The notes under the pieces are model-generated. The model was not told the DNA's origin. It saw only the letters and a program-made list of their open reading frames with translations, and did not search any database. Both the position numbers and the translations under genes were made by a program. A stretch of 64,000 nt of DNA from an uncultured Prevotellaceae bacterium (GTDB lineage Bacteria; Bacteroidota; Bacteroidia; Bacteroidales; Bacteroidaceae), in the NCBI GenBank assembly GCA_900316285.1, contig ONCG01000001.1, positions 149,422 through 213,421 on the forward strand, in the 5' to 3' direction. This document shows positions 48,685 through 59,858 of the stretch, piece after piece (within the stretch, counting starts at the first letter, position 1; every line of letters begins with the position of its first letter).

Positions 48685-49476
48685 TTAGACTGAAGTTGAT
48701 TCTATTTGGTCAAACGACGACAGGATCTCGGCCTTTCCGCGGCGAATGGCTACCGTATGCTCGAAATGAGCAGCGGGCTTGCCATCGCGGGTGCGGATGG
48801 CCCAGCGGTCGGCATCGAGCCACACTCGACGGTCTCCCATCGTGATCATTGGCTCAATGGCTATGCACATTCCTGCCTTGAGAAGCACTCCGTTGCCACG
48901 CTGCCCATAGTTGGGAACGGGCGGATCTTCGTGCATCTGTCGTCCGATGCCGTGCCCGGTGACCTCGCGAACCACGCCGTAGCCGGCTTGTTCGCAGTGT
49001 TCCTGAACAACAGCACCTATATCGCCGATGTGATTTCCCGCAACTGCCTGCTCGATGCCTTTGTAGAGCGACTCTTTCGTAGTCTGGAGCAGTCGTTGCA
49101 CTTCCTCTGCGACCTCGCCGACGGCAAACGTGTAACACGAATCGCCGTTGTAGCCGTCGAGCAGGGTTCCACAGTCAATGGAGACGATGTCGCCCTCGCG
49201 AAGAACGGTTTTGTCGCTCGGAATGCCATGCACCACCACATCGTTGACCGATGTGCAAATGCTGGCGGGAAATGGCCCTCCAAATGGATTCGGGAAGTTC
49301 TTGAAGGTCGGAATGGCTCCGTGATCCCTGATGAACTCCTCTGCAATGCGATCCAATTGGAGGGTCGTTACACCTGGTTTGATATGCTTCGCTAATTCAC
49401 CGAGGGTCATACCAACGAGTTGGTTGGCCCTGCGCATCAGCTCGATTTCATCTTCGGTCTTCAGAAATATCTTCAT
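48685..49476 (-). CDS. map: Methionine aminopeptidase, type I
   Basis: Removes the initiator methionine from nascent proteins. The 263-residue protein has the His in CTSVNDVVVHGIPSD and the metal ligands: Asp in SIDCGTLLDGYNGDSCYTF (two), His in VTGHGIGRQMHEDP, Glu in CIAIEPMI and Glu in FEHTVAI. It lacks an N-terminal zinc domain. secY lies 14 bp upstream. Confidence 0.96.
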   Translation of the reverse strand: MKIFLKTEDEIELMRRANQLVGMTLGELAKHIKPGVTTLQLDRIAEEFIRDHGAIPTFKNFPNPFGGPFPASICTSVNDVVVHGIPSDKTVLREGDIVSIDCGTLLDGYNGDSCYTFAVGEVAEEVQRLLQTTKESLYKGIEQAVAGNHIGDIGAVVQEHCEQAGYGVVREVTGHGIGRQMHEDPPVPNYGQRGNGVLLKAGMCIAIEPMITMGDRRVWLDADRWAIRTRDGKPAAHFEHTVAIRRGKAEILSSFDQIESTSV

Positions 49477-49490
49477 CCCGCAAGATCAGA

Positions 49491-50831
49491 TCAATAGGCT
49501 GAGACTCCGCCGCTGTTACGTGTGTGGCCCGAGTTCAGCAGGCCGTCGTAGTGGCGCATCATCAGATAACTCTCAATCTGCTGCAGCGTGTCGATGACCA
49601 CACCCACGAGGATGAGGAGCGACGTACCACCGAAGAACTGTGCAAATGCCTGCTGCACGTTGAGCAGTCCGGCAAGAGCGGGCATGATAGCGATGAAAGC
49701 GATGAAGAGCGAACCGGGCAATGTGATACGCGACATGATTGTGTCGATGTAGTCTGCCGTGTCCTTTCCGGGCTTAATGCCGGGAATGAATCCGTTGTTG
49801 CGCTTCATATCCTCAGCCATCTGCGTGGGGTTCATGGTGATTGCTGTATAGAAGTACGTGAAGAGGATGATGAGGATCACGTAGATGATGTTATACAGCA
49901 GGCTGCGGTTGTCGAGCAGGGAGCGCACCACCCAGCTTGCATTCTCCGACTGATAGCGGACGAAAGCGAGGGGGATGAACATCAGGGCCTGAGCGAAGAT
50001 GATAGGCATCACGTTGGCGGCGAAGAGCTTCAGGGGGATGTACTGGCGTGCACCACCATACTGCTTGTTGCCGACGAGACGCTTCGCATACTGCACGGGA
50101 ACCTTGCGGACGCCTTGCGTAAGAAGAATTGCTGCACAAATCACAGCGTAGAGAATGAGCAACTCAGCGATGAACATGATGATACCACCACCGGAGATGG
50201 CCTGCAGACGGGAGGTGAACTCCTGGAAGAATGCCTGCGGCAGACGTGCGATGATACCGATCATAATGATCAGCGAGATACCATTTCCCACACCTTTATC
50301 GGTAATGCGCTCACCCAGCCAAAGGATGAACATGCTACCTGCTGCGAGGATGATGGTGGCGGGGAACATGAAGACCGTCCATGAGATACCCGTCGACAGA
50401 GCCTGGCTTGCCTGCATCTTCAGGTTCAGCAGGTAAGACGGAGCCTGGAAGAACAGGATGGCTACTGTGAGATAGCGAGTATACATATTGATCTTCTTGC
50501 GTCCGCTCTCACCCTCGCGCTGCATCTTCTGGAAGTAAGGTACAGCAACAGCAAGGAGCTGCATGACGATAGAAGCTGAGATGTACGGCATGATTCCCAG
50601 TGCGAAGATTGACGCATTGGAGAATGCACCACCAGAGAACATGTCGAGCAGGGACATCAGTCCACCCTCTGTCTGCGAATGCAGGTTGCTCAAACTACTC
50701 GGATTGATACCGGGAAGTACCACAAACGATCCGAAACGGTAAATGGCGACGAACAGAAGGGTGATGAGGAGGCGCTGACGCAGATCCTCAACCTTCCAAC
50801 AGTTCTTCAGGTACTCAATTAACTTCTTCAT
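49491..50831 (-). CDS. secY: Protein translocase subunit SecY
   Basis: Central channel of the Sec translocon. The 446-residue protein has ten membrane helices. Helix 2 region (SLLDMFSGGAFSNASIFALGIMPYISASIVMQ) contains the plug and pore ring, and the cytosolic loops carry QGVRKVPVQYAKR and GFIPGIKPGK. It lies in the usual spc position after rplO. Confidence 0.97.
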   Translation of the reverse strand: MKKLIEYLKNCWKVEDLRQRLLITLLFVAIYRFGSFVVLPGINPSSLSNLHSQTEGGLMSLLDMFSGGAFSNASIFALGIMPYISASIVMQLLAVAVPYFQKMQREGESGRKKINMYTRYLTVAILFFQAPSYLLNLKMQASQALSTGISWTVFMFPATIILAAGSMFILWLGERITDKGVGNGISLIIMIGIIARLPQAFFQEFTSRLQAISGGGIIMFIAELLILYAVICAAILLTQGVRKVPVQYAKRLVGNKQYGGARQYIPLKLFAANVMPIIFAQALMFIPLAFVRYQSENASWVVRSLLDNRSLLYNIIYVILIILFTYFYTAITMNPTQMAEDMKRNNGFIPGIKPGKDTADYIDTIMSRITLPGSLFIAFIAIMPALAGLLNVQQAFAQFFGGTSLLILVGVVIDTLQQIESYLMMRHYDGLLNSGHTRNSGGVSAY

Positions 50832-50836
50832 TTTTC

Positions 50837-51283
50837 TTAGATAATAGTTGTGTTACCACCTACTGCCTTGATAGCCTCCTCGGCAGTTTTTGAGAATGCA
50901 TGAGCCTCAACTTCGAGCTTGGCCTTCAGTTCACCGTTGCCAAGAACCTTGACAAGCTTCTTGCCGCTGAACAGTCCGGCTGCCTTCATTTCAGCAATAC
51001 CAACCTTCGTGATGTTCATCTTCTCTGCAACGGCCTGGAGAGCATCCAGGTTCACAGCGAAGTATTCCTTGTGGTTGATGTTCTTGAATCCGGACTTCGG
51101 CAGGCGGCGCTGCAGAGGCATCTGACCACCTTCGAATCCTACCTTCTTCTTATAACCAGAACGAGCCTTTGCACCCTTGTGACCACGGGTAGAGGTACCG
51201 CCGAGTCCCGAACCGGGACCACGACCGATACGACGACGTGAATGAGTTGAGCCAGCTGCCGGTTTCAAATTATTTAACTTCAT
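50837..51283 (-). CDS. rplO: 50S ribosomal protein L15
   Basis: A 148-residue protein. The start [18 protein letters not shown] at 51283 is the family N-terminus; the open frame extends 11 codons upstream without support. [25 protein letters not shown] is the Gly/Arg-rich rRNA-binding extension. Confidence 0.96.
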   Translation of the reverse strand: MKLNNLKPAAGSTHSRRRIGRGPGSGLGGTSTRGHKGAKARSGYKKKVGFEGGQMPLQRRLPKSGFKNINHKEYFAVNLDALQAVAEKMNITKVGIAEMKAAGLFSGKKLVKVLGNGELKAKLEVEAHAFSKTAEEAIKAVGGNTTII

Positions 51284-51327
51284 AATAGTTCTTTTTAATT
51301 GATTACGTGTTGTCAAATTTGTGAAAA

Positions 51328-51504
51328 TTACTCAACTACGGTCACCAGATGATGCACCTTTGCAATCATGCCACGGACACTGGGATTATCCTCAACTTCA
51401 ACAACCTGTGAAATCTTGTGGAGACCAAGTGCCTGAAGCGTGCGCTTCTGATCGATTGGATAGCCAATCTTACTCTTGATTTGCTTGACTTTAATTGTTG
51501 CCAT
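51328..51504 (-). CDS. rpmD: 50S ribosomal protein L30
   Basis: A 58-residue protein: [40 protein letters not shown] and [17 protein letters not shown]. It lies between rpsE and rplO in the standard spc order. Confidence 0.94.
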   Translation of the reverse strand: MATIKVKQIKSKIGYPIDQKRTLQALGLHKISQVVEVEDNPSVRGMIAKVHHLVTVVE

Positions 51505-51522
51505 TGTTTTATTCTCCCTAAT

Positions 51523-52035
51523 TTATCCGTTAAACACTTTATCGAGCGACACACCACGGTTGGCTGCAACGGTGAAGGCATCGCGCGTCTCACAGAGAGC
51601 AGCGATGGTGGCCTTTACCAGGTTGTGGGGGTTCGAGGAACCCTTCGACTTTGCAATCACGTCAGTGATACCGATGCTCTCGAGAACGGCACGCATAGCA
51701 CCACCGGCCTTCACACCCGTACCAGGGGCAGCGGGACGGAGGAGCACCTGTGCACCACCGAAAGAATACTCCACCTCGTGGGGAATGGTGCCCTTCAGGA
51801 TGGGAACCTTGACGAGGTTCTTCTTAGCAGACTCAACGCCCTTGGCGATGGCAGCGGTGACTTCACCGGCCTTGCCGAGGCCCCAGCCGATTACGCCCTT
51901 ACCGTCACCAACAACGACGATAGCAGCGAATGTGAAGGTACGTCCACCCTTGGTCACTTTCGTAACACGGTTGATGGCTACCAGACGGTCTTTCAACTCA
52001 ACGTCACTATTTACTTTTACTTTATTCATTGCCAT
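51523..52035 (-). CDS. rpsE: 30S ribosomal protein S5
   Basis: A 170-residue protein acting in decoding fidelity. The double-stranded RNA-binding part is [21 protein letters not shown], followed by [20 protein letters not shown]. The start may be 52035 (MAMNK) or 52029 (MNK). Confidence 0.96.
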   Translation of the reverse strand: MAMNKVKVNSDVELKDRLVAINRVTKVTKGGRTFTFAAIVVVGDGKGVIGWGLGKAGEVTAAIAKGVESAKKNLVKVPILKGTIPHEVEYSFGGAQVLLRPAAPGTGVKAGGAMRAVLESIGITDVIAKSKGSSNPHNLVKATIAALCETRDAFTVAANRGVSLDKVFNG

Positions 52036-52041
52036 AATCGT

Positions 52042-52386
52042 TTAAAATTTAAGACCACCCTTACGAGCACCATCAGCGAGCTCCTTTACACGTCCGTGGT
52101 AGAGATAGCCGTTACGGTCGAAAACAACGGTCGTCACACCGGCAGCCTGTGCCTTCTCAGCAACGAGTTCGCCGACCTTGGCAGCCTGCTCCTTCTTCGG
52201 CATCTTCTCGAGTCCGAGCGACGATGCGGAGGCAAGGGTCATACCGGTCAAATCGTTAATAACTTGTGCGTAAATCTGCTTATTGCTGCGGAAGACGCTC
52301 AGGCGGGGACGCTCTGCGGTTCCGTTTACGCTCTTACGAATTCTGTACTTTATCTTGATTCGTCTTTCAACTTTCTTTGTTGTCAT
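52042..52386 (-). CDS. rplR: 50S ribosomal protein L18
   Basis: A 114-residue 5S rRNA-binding protein. [41 protein letters not shown] and the C-terminal [20 protein letters not shown] are typical. Confidence 0.96.
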   Translation of the reverse strand: MTTKKVERRIKIKYRIRKSVNGTAERPRLSVFRSNKQIYAQVINDLTGMTLASASSLGLEKMPKKEQAAKVGELVAEKAQAAGVTTVVFDRNGYLYHGRVKELADGARKGGLKF

Positions 52387-52422
52387 AATAATTAATGCTT
52401 AATGTCGTTAATCTTCTAATTA

Positions 52423-52992
52423 TTATTTAGCTGCGGCTGACTTACCCGACTTGCGACGGATAACCTCGCCCTTGAACAAGATACCCTTACCCTTATAAGG
52501 CTCAGGCATACGGAAAGAACGGATCTTTGCACAGATGAGACCCAGCAGCTGCTTGTCGCAGCTCTCCAGAATGATCTGGGGGTTCTGGTTACGTTCCATC
52601 TTTGTCTCGACCTTCACTTCCTTGGGAAGCTGGAGGAAGATGGGGTGTGTATAACCGAGGGAGAACTCAATGATGTTACCCTGGTTAGAAACACGGTAGC
52701 CAACACCAACAAGTTCGAGCTCCTTCTTGTAACCCTCGCTGACGCCAACAACCATGTTGTGGATGAGTGCGCGATAGAGTCCGTGGAAAGCCTGCTTCTG
52801 CTTGATGTTCACGGGGCTGTTCTCATTAATCTCAAATGTAATATGACCATCTTCCATCTTCATATCGATGGCGCGGTCTACTTTCTGCGAGAGTTCGCCC
52901 TTCGGGCCCTTCACGGTGACGACTCCGTCCTTATCCTGCGATACGGTCACGCCTGCAGGAATACTAATTGGCATTTTTCCTATTCTAGACAT
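52423..52992 (-). CDS. rplF: 50S ribosomal protein L6
   Basis: A 189-residue two-domain protein near the factor-binding site. The start MSRIGKMPISIPAGVTV at 52992 replaces a longer frame to 53022 that overlaps rpsH. The C-terminal PEPYKGKGILFKGEVIRRK is the L6 signature. Confidence 0.96.
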   Translation of the reverse strand: MSRIGKMPISIPAGVTVSQDKDGVVTVKGPKGELSQKVDRAIDMKMEDGHITFEINENSPVNIKQKQAFHGLYRALIHNMVVGVSEGYKKELELVGVGYRVSNQGNIIEFSLGYTHPIFLQLPKEVKVETKMERNQNPQIILESCDKQLLGLICAKIRSFRMPEPYKGKGILFKGEVIRRKSGKSAAAK

Positions 52993-53006
52993 ATTCAATC
53001 CTCCAA

Positions 53007-53402
53007 TTAATAAACGTAGCAAAGCACCTCGCCGCCAATCTTCAGGTCGGAAGCCTCTTTGTTCGTCATGACACCTTGGGAAGTGGATATAATGGCAATA
53101 CCCAGTCCGTTAATAACTCTCGGCATGTCCTTGTAGCCAGTGTACTTGCGAAGACCTGGTGTGGACACGCGCTTCAAATGCTTGATAGCGCTGGTTCTTG
53201 TTACAGGGTCGTACTTCAAGGCAACCTTGATGGTACCCTGAGGGCCGTCCTCTACGAACTTGTAGTTCAGGATGTAGCCCTTCTCGAAGAGGATCTTGGT
53301 GATTTCCTTCTTCAAGTTCGACGCAGGAATCTCTACAACACGGTGATGAGCCATGATTGCGTTTCTGAGCCTGGTCAGATAATCTGCTATTGGATCTGTC
53401 AT
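53007..53402 (-). CDS. rpsH: 30S ribosomal protein S8
   Basis: A 131-residue 16S rRNA-binding protein. The start MTDPIADYLTRLRNAIMA at 53402 fits the family; the frame extends upstream without homology. The C-terminal GLGIAIISTSQGVMTNKEA is diagnostic. In E. coli S8 represses the spc operon at L5; no equivalent site was sought in detail. Confidence 0.96.
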   Translation of the reverse strand: MTDPIADYLTRLRNAIMAHHRVVEIPASNLKKEITKILFEKGYILNYKFVEDGPQGTIKVALKYDPVTRTSAIKHLKRVSTPGLRKYTGYKDMPRVINGLGIAIISTSQGVMTNKEASDLKIGGEVLCYVY

Positions 53403-53476
53403 AAAAAATTGATGTTTAATTAATCGGGACTCCCCCGACAATATTAAAAAAATAACTCTTGCTGTGTTCGGGTTGA

Positions 53477-53779
53477 TTACCAGCTTGCCTTCTTCACACC
53501 GGGGATGAGACCTGCAGAGGCCATCTCACGGAACTGAATACGCGAAAGGCCGAACTGGCGGATGTATCCCTTCGGACGACCCGTGATCTTGCAGCGGTTG
53601 TGCAGACGGATGGGGTTTGCGTTCTTGGGGATAGCCTGCAGCTTGCGAGCTGCCTCATAAGCTTCGGCGGGATCCTCAGCGGTAGCGATAATCTTCTTCA
53701 GAGCTGCGCGCTTCTCAGCGTAACGGGCTACGAGCTTTGCACGCTTCACCTCGCGAGCTTTCATTGATTCTTTTGCCAT
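53477..53779 (-). CDS. rpsN: 30S ribosomal protein S14
   Basis: A 100-residue, zinc-free (C-minus, long) S14: [20 protein letters not shown] and [20 protein letters not shown]. It binds the 30S head. Confidence 0.96.
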   Translation of the reverse strand: MAKESMKAREVKRAKLVARYAEKRAALKKIIATAEDPAEAYEAARKLQAIPKNANPIRLHNRCKITGRPKGYIRQFGLSRIQFREMASAGLIPGVKKASW

Positions 53780-53784
53780 ATCTC

Positions 53785-54339
53785 TTAATCGTTTTTAGCG
53801 TTCTTGAATGGAAGTCCGAATGCCTTGAGCAGGGCGTATCCCTCTTCGTCGGTCTTTGCAGTGGTGACGAAGGTGATGTTCATACCCTGGATGCGATCGA
53901 TTTGGTCGATGTTGATCTCGGGGAAGATGATCTGCTCCTGCACGCCGAGCGTGTAGTTGCCACGTCCGTCAAACTTGCTCTCGATACCCTTGAAGTCGCG
54001 GATACGGGGCAGGGCGATGCGGACGAGCTTCTCAAGGAACTCATACATGCGCTCACGGCGGAGGGTAACCATCACGCCGATAGGCATCTTCTTACGAAGC
54101 TTGAAGTTGGCGATATCCTTCTTCGAATAAGTGGTGACGGCCTTCTGACCGGCAATGGCAGTGATCTCGTTCATGGCTACGTCGATAATCTTCTTATCCT
54201 GCGTAGCGTCGCCAAGACCCTGGTTGATCACAATCTTCTTCAGGACAGGTACCTGCATTGCTGAAGAATAGTTGAACTGCTTCTGAAGTTCGGGAGCGAT
54301 CTGCTCCTTGTAAACTTTCTTTAACTGTGCTGTATCCAT
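53785..54339 (-). CDS. rplE: 50S ribosomal protein L5
   Basis: A 184-residue central protuberance protein binding 5S rRNA and P-site t[19 protein letters not shown] and [18 protein letters not shown] are standard. Its start overlaps the rplX stop by one base, pointing to coupled translation. Confidence 0.96.
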   Translation of the reverse strand: MDTAQLKKVYKEQIAPELQKQFNYSSAMQVPVLKKIVINQGLGDATQDKKIIDVAMNEITAIAGQKAVTTYSKKDIANFKLRKKMPIGVMVTLRRERMYEFLEKLVRIALPRIRDFKGIESKFDGRGNYTLGVQEQIIFPEINIDQIDRIQGMNITFVTTAKTDEEGYALLKAFGLPFKNAKND

Positions 54340-54656
54340 TACTTAATCTCCTCCCCTGACTTTTTTGCGATACGAACCACGTTCTTGCCTTCGCGCTTGA
54401 TGGCGATGCGGGTGGGCTTGCCACTCTTCGGGTCGATCAGACTCAAATTTGAGATATGAATCGGAGCCTCCTGCTTGATGATGCCACCCTGGGGGTGCTT
54501 GGCTGAAGGCTTGGCACTCTTCGAGACGATGTTCACACCCTCGACGATGGCACGGTTCTCTTTAACCAGCACCTTGAGCACCTTTCCAGTCTTGCCCTTG
54601 TCCTCACCGGCCAGGACCATGACTGTATCGTTTTTCCTAATGTGTAACTTACTCAT
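54339..54656 (-). CDS. rplX: 50S ribosomal protein L24
   Basis: A 105-residue KOW-domain assembly initiator. [20 protein letters not shown] and the tail [20 protein letters not shown] match the family. Confidence 0.96.
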   Translation of the reverse strand: MSKLHIRKNDTVMVLAGEDKGKTGKVLKVLVKENRAIVEGVNIVSKSAKPSAKHPQGGIIKQEAPIHISNLSLIDPKSGKPTRIAIKREGKNVVRIAKKSGEEIK

Positions 54657-54677
54657 TACTGTACTTTGTTTAAAAGA

Positions 54678-55043
54678 TTAAAGAACCTCAGGTGCCAGTG
54701 AAACGACCTTCATGTTGACGGCACGCAGCTCACGGGCGACCGGGCCGAAGATACGGCTACCGCGGAGCTCGCCTGCGTTGTTCAGCAGCACACAAGCATT
54801 GTCGTCGAAGCGGATGTACGAGCCGTCGGCGCGACGGATCTCTTTCTTCGTGCGAACGATCAAAGCCTTTGATACGGTGCCCTTCTTCACGTCTGACGTG
54901 GGAATGGCATTCTTCACGGTGACGACAATCACGTCGCCCACGCTGGCGTAACGACGGCGCGTGCCACCGAGGACACGGATGCAGAGAGCCTCACGGGCGC
55001 CGCTGTTATCACATACTGTAAGTCTTGATTCTGCTTGTATCAT
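54678..55043 (-). CDS. rplN: 50S ribosomal protein L14
   Basis: A 121-residue protein at the subunit interface and the docking site for RsfS (encoded at 12226). [20 protein letters not shown] and ENACVLLNN-type [20 protein letters not shown] are conserved. Confidence 0.97.
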   Translation of the reverse strand: MIQAESRLTVCDNSGAREALCIRVLGGTRRRYASVGDVIVVTVKNAIPTSDVKKGTVSKALIVRTKKEIRRADGSYIRFDDNACVLLNNAGELRGSRIFGPVARELRAVNMKVVSLAPEVL

Positions 55044-55045
55044 AA

Positions 55046-55303
55046 TTACTTAGCTTTTTCTACGATTTGTACTAATCTCCATCTCTTTGTCTTAGAGAGA
55101 GGACGGGTCTCCATAATGAGCACGGTATCACCGATGTTGCACTCATTCTTCTCATCATGTGCATGGTACTTCTTCGTCTTCTGGACGAACTTACCATAGA
55201 TCGGGTGCTTCTCCTTGAACTTAGCGGCAATAACGATGGTTTTATCCATTTTGTTGCTGATCACGACACCCTGTCTTGTTTTTCTTAAATTTCTTGTTTC
55301 CAT
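55046..55303 (-). CDS. rpsQ: 30S ribosomal protein S17
   Basis: An 85-residue OB-fold primary binder of 16S r[23 protein letters not shown] and [18 protein letters not shown] are typical. The start at 55303 is preferred; a three-codon longer start at 55312 is also open. Confidence 0.95.
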   Translation of the reverse strand: METRNLRKTRQGVVISNKMDKTIVIAAKFKEKHPIYGKFVQKTKKYHAHDEKNECNIGDTVLIMETRPLSKTKRWRLVQIVEKAK

Positions 55304-55314
55304 CTGGACCATTG

Positions 55315-55509
55315 TTATTTGTTAAGTTCTCTCTGGCGAAGCTCAGTCTTCATACGGGCGATGTCACGACGCACAGCCTTGATCTGTGAGGGATTCTCGA
55401 GCGGAGCAATCGAATGGTTCAGTTTCATCTGCTGGAGCTTTTCCTCAGCGTTCTCCACCTTCTCGAGCAGGTCTTTAAGCTCGAGGTCTTTCAATTCATT
55501 CATCTTCAT
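55315..55509 (-). CDS. rpmC: 50S ribosomal protein L29
   Basis: A 64-residue two-helix hairpin: [20 protein letters not shown] and the C-terminal [20 protein letters not shown]. It sits at the tunnel exit, a trigger-factor and SRP docking region. Confidence 0.95.
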   Translation of the reverse strand: MKMNELKDLELKDLLEKVENAEEKLQQMKLNHSIAPLENPSQIKAVRRDIARMKTELRQRELNK

Positions 55510-55512
55510 AGC

Positions 55513-55941
55513 TTATGCGTTTTTATCGTAGTCACGTCTTACAACAAACTTTGTCTTAACAGGCAGCTTCTGGGCACCGAGGCGGAGAGCCTCCTTGGCG
55601 ATGTCGAAGCTTACACCTTCTACTTCGAAGAGGATGCGGCCGGGAGTTACGGGAGCCACCCATCCTGCGGGGTCACCTTTACCCTTACCCATACGCACGT
55701 CGGCAGGCTTGCGGGTGATAGGTTTGTCCGGGAAGATGCGGATCCACACCTGACCTTCACGGTTCATATAACGGTTGATGGCAACACGAGCGGCCTCGAT
55801 CTGGCGGCTGTCAATCCACTTGGCTTCAAGTGTCTTGATTCCGAAGGAGCCGAATGCCAGCTGTGTACCTCTGTGGGCGTTGCCTTTGTTGCCACGACCA
55901 TCCTGAGGTCTTCTATATCTTACTCTTTTTGGCTGTAACAT
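55513..55941 (-). CDS. rplP: 50S ribosomal protein L16
   Basis: A 142-residue protein near the A-site t[23 protein letters not shown] and the loop [20 protein letters not shown] are characteristic. Confidence 0.97.
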   Translation of the reverse strand: MLQPKRVRYRRPQDGRGNKGNAHRGTQLAFGSFGIKTLEAKWIDSRQIEAARVAINRYMNREGQVWIRIFPDKPITRKPADVRMGKGKGDPAGWVAPVTPGRILFEVEGVSFDIAKEALRLGAQKLPVKTKFVVRRDYDKNA

Positions 55942-55955
55942 GATAACTTCCTTTT

Positions 55956-56690
55956 TTAACGGTTATTGTTTCTCTTACGGTCACCACGTCCGCGACGCTC
56001 GCCACGGCCGTTGCCACGGCTGCCACCCTGCTTCTCCTGCGAGAAGTTGGGAGTGAGATCACGCTCACCATAGACTTCGCCACGGCAGATCCATACCTTG
56101 ATGCCGAGCAGGCCAACCTTTGTGAGTGCTTCCGTCGGGCAGTAGTCGATGTCAGCGCGGAATGTGTGCAGGGGAGTACGTCCTTCCTTGTACATCTCGC
56201 TGCGTGCGATTTCTGCGCCGTTCAGACGACCGCTGATCTGCACCTTGATACCCTCTGCACCGGCACGCATCGTGTTCTGAATAGCCATCTTGATGGCACG
56301 GCGGTAAGCAATCTTACCCTCCACCTGGCGAGCGATGTTATTAGCCACGATAGTAGCGTCGAGCTCGGGTTTCTTGACTTCAAAGATATTGATCTGAATA
56401 TCCTTCTTATAGAGCTTCTTCAGCTCTTCCTTGAGTTTGTCGACATCCTGTCCACCTTTACCAATGACAATACCCGGACGGGCAGTGCAGATTGTAATGG
56501 TGACGAGTTTCAGCGTGCGCTCGATGACAATCTTCGAAACGCTGGCCTTTGCCAGGCGCTCGTTCAGATACTTACGGATCTTCATGTCCTCAACGAGGTT
56601 GTCACCGAAGTTCTTGCCACCGTACCAATTTGAATCCCAACCACGGATAATACCCAGACGGTTGCTAATCGGATTAACTTTCTGTCCCAT
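55956..56690 (-). CDS. rpsC: 30S ribosomal protein S3
   Basis: A 244-residue mRNA-entry protein with a KH domain ([19 protein letters not shown]). After about residue 213 it has a Gly/Arg-rich tail ([20 protein letters not shown]), probably disordered and RNA-binding, longer than in E. coli (233 residues in total). Confidence 0.96.
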   Translation of the reverse strand: MGQKVNPISNRLGIIRGWDSNWYGGKNFGDNLVEDMKIRKYLNERLAKASVSKIVIERTLKLVTITICTARPGIVIGKGGQDVDKLKEELKKLYKKDIQINIFEVKKPELDATIVANNIARQVEGKIAYRRAIKMAIQNTMRAGAEGIKVQISGRLNGAEIARSEMYKEGRTPLHTFRADIDYCPTEALTKVGLLGIKVWICRGEVYGERDLTPNFSQEKQGGSRGNGRGERRGRGDRKRNNNR

Positions 56691-56699
56691 TCTGCTTAA

Positions 56700-57104
56700 T
56701 TATTTTTCGTCATTAGTTTTGGTATCTACAAACAGCGTCACGTGGTTCGAGCGCTTGCGGATGCGATAGCCGCGGCCCTGGGGGGCGGGACGCATGCGCT
56801 TCATCGTAACACCTTCGTCAACAAAGACGCGGCTCACATAGAGCTCGCCGGCCTCAGCCTTGCGGTCATTCTTAGCTTCCCAGTTGGCAATGGCCGAACG
56901 CAGCAGTTTCTCAACGTCTGCAGCAGCCTGCTTCTTCGAGAATCTCAGCACGCCAAGGGCGCGGTCAACCTCCATGCCGCGAATCATGTCTACAACGTAG
57001 CGCATCTTGCGGGGCGAGGAAGGAACACCTTTCAGCTTGGCGAAATATTGTGTTCTAAGAGCTGCCTTTCTTGCTTCGGCAGCAAGTTTCTTTCTATTTC
57101 CCAT
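56700..57104 (-). CDS. rplV: 50S ribosomal protein L22
   Basis: A 134-residue protein lining the exit tunnel. [20 protein letters not shown] and the tunnel loop [20 protein letters not shown] match the family; changes in that loop cause macrolide resistance in other bacteria, and none is evident. Confidence 0.96.
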   Translation of the reverse strand: MGNRKKLAAEARKAALRTQYFAKLKGVPSSPRKMRYVVDMIRGMEVDRALGVLRFSKKQAAADVEKLLRSAIANWEAKNDRKAEAGELYVSRVFVDEGVTMKRMRPAPQGRGYRIRKRSNHVTLFVDTKTNDEK

Positions 57105-57140
57105 TATTGCTTCTTGTTTTAAATGGTTCTACCCTGCCGA

Positions 57141-57407
57141 TTATTTCTTGTTACCAGCATGGCCGCCGAACTTACGTGTCGGTGAGAACTCTCCCAGCTT
57201 GTGGCCAACCATATTCTCGGTAATGTAAACAGGGATAAATTTGTTTCCGTTATGAACTGCAACAGTGTGTCCCACGAAATCCGGGGAGATCATTGATGCT
57301 CTGGCCCATGTCTTGACAACTGTCTTCTTGCCGCTTTCGTTCATGGCGAGAATCTTCTTCTCGAGCGAAACGTTGATGTACGGGCCTTTTTTAAGTGAAC
57401 GACTCAT
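57141..57407 (-). CDS. rpsS: 30S ribosomal protein S19
   Basis: An 88-residue head protein. [20 protein letters not shown] and [20 protein letters not shown] are diagnostic. Confidence 0.97.
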   Translation of the reverse strand: MSRSLKKGPYINVSLEKKILAMNESGKKTVVKTWARASMISPDFVGHTVAVHNGNKFIPVYITENMVGHKLGEFSPTRKFGGHAGNKK

Positions 57408-57428
57408 AATTTACTCTTGTTAACTTGT

Positions 57429-58256
57429 TTACTTCTTGTTAGCTCTTTCGATGATGTACTTGTTCGAAGCCTTCTTCGGTGCACGAGTCTTCAGGCCCTT
57501 TGCATACAGACCCTTACGTGAACGCGGATGTCCACCAGACTGACGGCCTTCACCACCACCCATCGGGTGATCGTGCGGGTTCATGACAACACCACGGTTG
57601 TGAGGACGACGGCCCAGCCAGCGAGAGCGGCCTGCCTTACCCGACTGCTCAAGGGCGTGGTCGGAGTTGCCAACACTACCTACAGTAGCCTTACAAGCAG
57701 AGAGCACCTTGCGGGTTTCACCCGAAGGGAGCTTAATCACACAGTAACTGCCTTCACGAGAAGTCAACTGAGCAAAATTACCAGCCGAACGAACGAGCAG
57801 AGCACCCTGGCCCGGACGCAACTCGATGTTGTGGATCACGGTACCAACGGGGATGTTTGCCAGCGGCAGGGCGTTACCAACCTCAGGGGCAGCCTCTGCG
57901 CCCGACATCAGGGTTGTACCTACCTGCAGTCCGTTAGGAGCAATAATGTAACGTTTTTCACCATCAGCGTAGTACAGAAGAGCGATGCGAGCCGAACGGT
58001 TCGGATCGTACTCGATTGTCTTCACTACTGCTGGAACACCATCTTTCTCACGTTTGAAGTCGATCAGACGATACTTTCTCTTGTGGCCGCCGCCCATGTA
58101 GCGGACAGTCATCTTACCGGTGTTGTTACGACCGCCGGTAGAACGCTTGCCGAAAACGAGAGACTTCTCTGGCACGGATGCAGTAATATCCTCGAACGTG
58201 CCAATAACCTTGTGTCTTTGTCCCGGAGTAACCGGTTTTAATTTACGTACTGCCAT
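57429..58256 (-). CDS. rplB: 50S ribosomal protein L2
   Basis: A 275-residue protein required for peptidyl-transferase assembly. The conserved C-terminal region [20 protein letters not shown] includes the essential histidine. Confidence 0.97.
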   Translation of the reverse strand: MAVRKLKPVTPGQRHKVIGTFEDITASVPEKSLVFGKRSTGGRNNTGKMTVRYMGGGHKRKYRLIDFKREKDGVPAVVKTIEYDPNRSARIALLYYADGEKRYIIAPNGLQVGTTLMSGAEAAPEVGNALPLANIPVGTVIHNIELRPGQGALLVRSAGNFAQLTSREGSYCVIKLPSGETRKVLSACKATVGSVGNSDHALEQSGKAGRSRWLGRRPHNRGVVMNPHDHPMGGGEGRQSGGHPRSRKGLYAKGLKTRAPKKASNKYIIERANKK

Positions 58257-58262
58257 TTCTTA

Positions 58263-58556
58263 TTAAATATTGCTGTAAAAATCAATTGTCTCGCCCTCCT
58301 TCAGAGTGACGATTGCTTTCTTGAACGCGGGCTTCTGGCCTTTCACAAGACCTGCCTTCGTATAGCGGCTTGAACGCTTGCCAGCGTAGCGAGCCGTGTT
58401 CACGTCCATCACTGTAACCTTATAGGTGTCCTCGACCTCTTTCTTAATCTGGAGCTTGTTAGCCTCGGGACGCACCACGAAACCGAAACGGTTTTCCTGC
58501 TTCTCAGTGATTTTGGTCATCTTCTCAGTGACCAGGGGCTTAATGATAAACTTCAT
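58263..58556 (-). CDS. rplW: 50S ribosomal protein L23
   Basis: A 97-residue tunnel-exit protein. FIIKPLVTEKMTKITEKQEN and FGFVVRPEANKLQIKKEVED are typical. Confidence 0.96.
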   Translation of the reverse strand: MKFIIKPLVTEKMTKITEKQENRFGFVVRPEANKLQIKKEVEDTYKVTVMDVNTARYAGKRSSRYTKAGLVKGQKPAFKKAIVTLKEGETIDFYSNI

Positions 58557-58572
58557 ATCTCAATTCTCCTTT

Positions 58573-59202
58573 TTACTTGTTTAAGATTCCGTCGATTGAC
58601 TCCAGCGACTTTTCAGTCACAACAAGCACATCAGCATTCAAAACCTTATAAGCATTGAGTGCCGACGCAGTCATAACTTCAGCGCGCTGCAAGTTACGAG
58701 CCGACAAATATACGTTTTTATTCACTTCCGGCAAAAGAAGGAGAGACTTTGCATTCTCGATTTTCAGATTTTTAGCAAAGTTTACGAATTCTTTAGTCTT
58801 CGGAGCCTCGAAGTTGAAGTCCTCGACGACGATGATTGCGTTCTCCTGTGCCTTGTACGAGAGAGCAGACTTGCGAGCCAGCACCTTCACCTTCTTGTTC
58901 AGCTTCTGGCTGTAGTCGCGGGGCGTCGGGCCAAACACGCGGCCACCACCCTTCAGCACGGGCGACTTGATGTCACCACGACGGGCACCGCCACCACCCT
59001 TCTGACGGATGAGCTTGCGGGTCGAACCGGTGATTTCACTTCTTTCCTTCGATTTAGCCGTACCCTGACGCTGGTTGGCAAGATACTGCTTCACAGCGAG
59101 ATACAGAACGTGGTCATTAGGTTCGATTCCAAAGATGGCCTCGTTCAGAGTTACCTTTCTTCCGGTCTCCTGACCGTTGATGTTCAATACACTAACTTCC
59201 AT
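58573..59202 (-). CDS. rplD: 50S ribosomal protein L4
   Basis: A 209-residue protein whose loop ([20 protein letters not shown]) reaches the exit tunnel. In enterobacteria L4 represses the S10 operon through its leader; the 15-bp leader hairpin upstream of rplC is a candidate for an analogous site. Confidence 0.96.
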   Translation of the reverse strand: MEVSVLNINGQETGRKVTLNEAIFGIEPNDHVLYLAVKQYLANQRQGTAKSKERSEITGSTRKLIRQKGGGGARRGDIKSPVLKGGGRVFGPTPRDYSQKLNKKVKVLARKSALSYKAQENAIIVVEDFNFEAPKTKEFVNFAKNLKIENAKSLLLLPEVNKNVYLSARNLQRAEVMTASALNAYKVLNADVLVVTEKSLESIDGILNK

Positions 59203-59203
59203 C

Positions 59204-59818
59204 TTACTTCTGAATTAATACGGTTGAACCATTGCATCCGGCACAGCTGCCCTTCACGAGAAGCAGGTTGTGCTCCGGAATCACCTTTAACACTCTGAGA
59301 TTCTGGGTCGTCACACGGTCACCACCCATCTGGCCGCCCATGCGCATGCCCTTAAACACCTTAGCGGGGTACGAGCAGGCACCGATAGAACCCGGCTTGC
59401 GGGCACGGTCGTCCTGACCGTGAGTAGCCTGACCTACACCACCGAAACCATGGCGCTTCACAACACCCTGGAAACCTTTACCTTTCGAGGTACCAACAAC
59501 ATCGACAAACTCAGCATCGCCGAACAGATCGACGGTGATAGTGTCACCGAGGTTGTACTCCTCGTCAAACTTGAACTCGGCCAAGTGGGCCTTTGGTGTC
59601 GTACCAGCCTTCTTGAACACACCCATCATAGGCTTCGTGGTGTTCTTTTCCTTCTTCTCACCATAAGCCAACTGCAGGGCTGCATAACCATCCTTCTCGA
59701 CGGTCTTCACCTGAGTAACAACACAAGGACCAGCTTCGATAACAGTACACGGTACATTCTTACCGTCGGCACTGAAAACGGAAGTCATTCCGATTTTTCT
59801 TCCAATTAATCCTGGCAT
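59204..59818 (-). CDS. rplC: 50S ribosomal protein L3
   Basis: First gene of the superoperon here, 204 residues. [20 protein letters not shown] and the central extension [20 protein letters not shown] are standard. In most bacteria rpsJ precedes rplC; here the upstream 850 bp hold no rpsJ. Confidence 0.97.
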   Translation of the reverse strand: MPGLIGRKIGMTSVFSADGKNVPCTVIEAGPCVVTQVKTVEKDGYAALQLAYGEKKEKNTTKPMMGVFKKAGTTPKAHLAEFKFDEEYNLGDTITVDLFGDAEFVDVVGTSKGKGFQGVVKRHGFGGVGQATHGQDDRARKPGSIGACSYPAKVFKGMRMGGQMGGDRVTTQNLRVLKVIPEHNLLLVKGSCAGCNGSTVLIQK

Positions 59819-59858
59819 TTCAGTTAAAAATTAAATAATAAAATGTGAATTATATTCT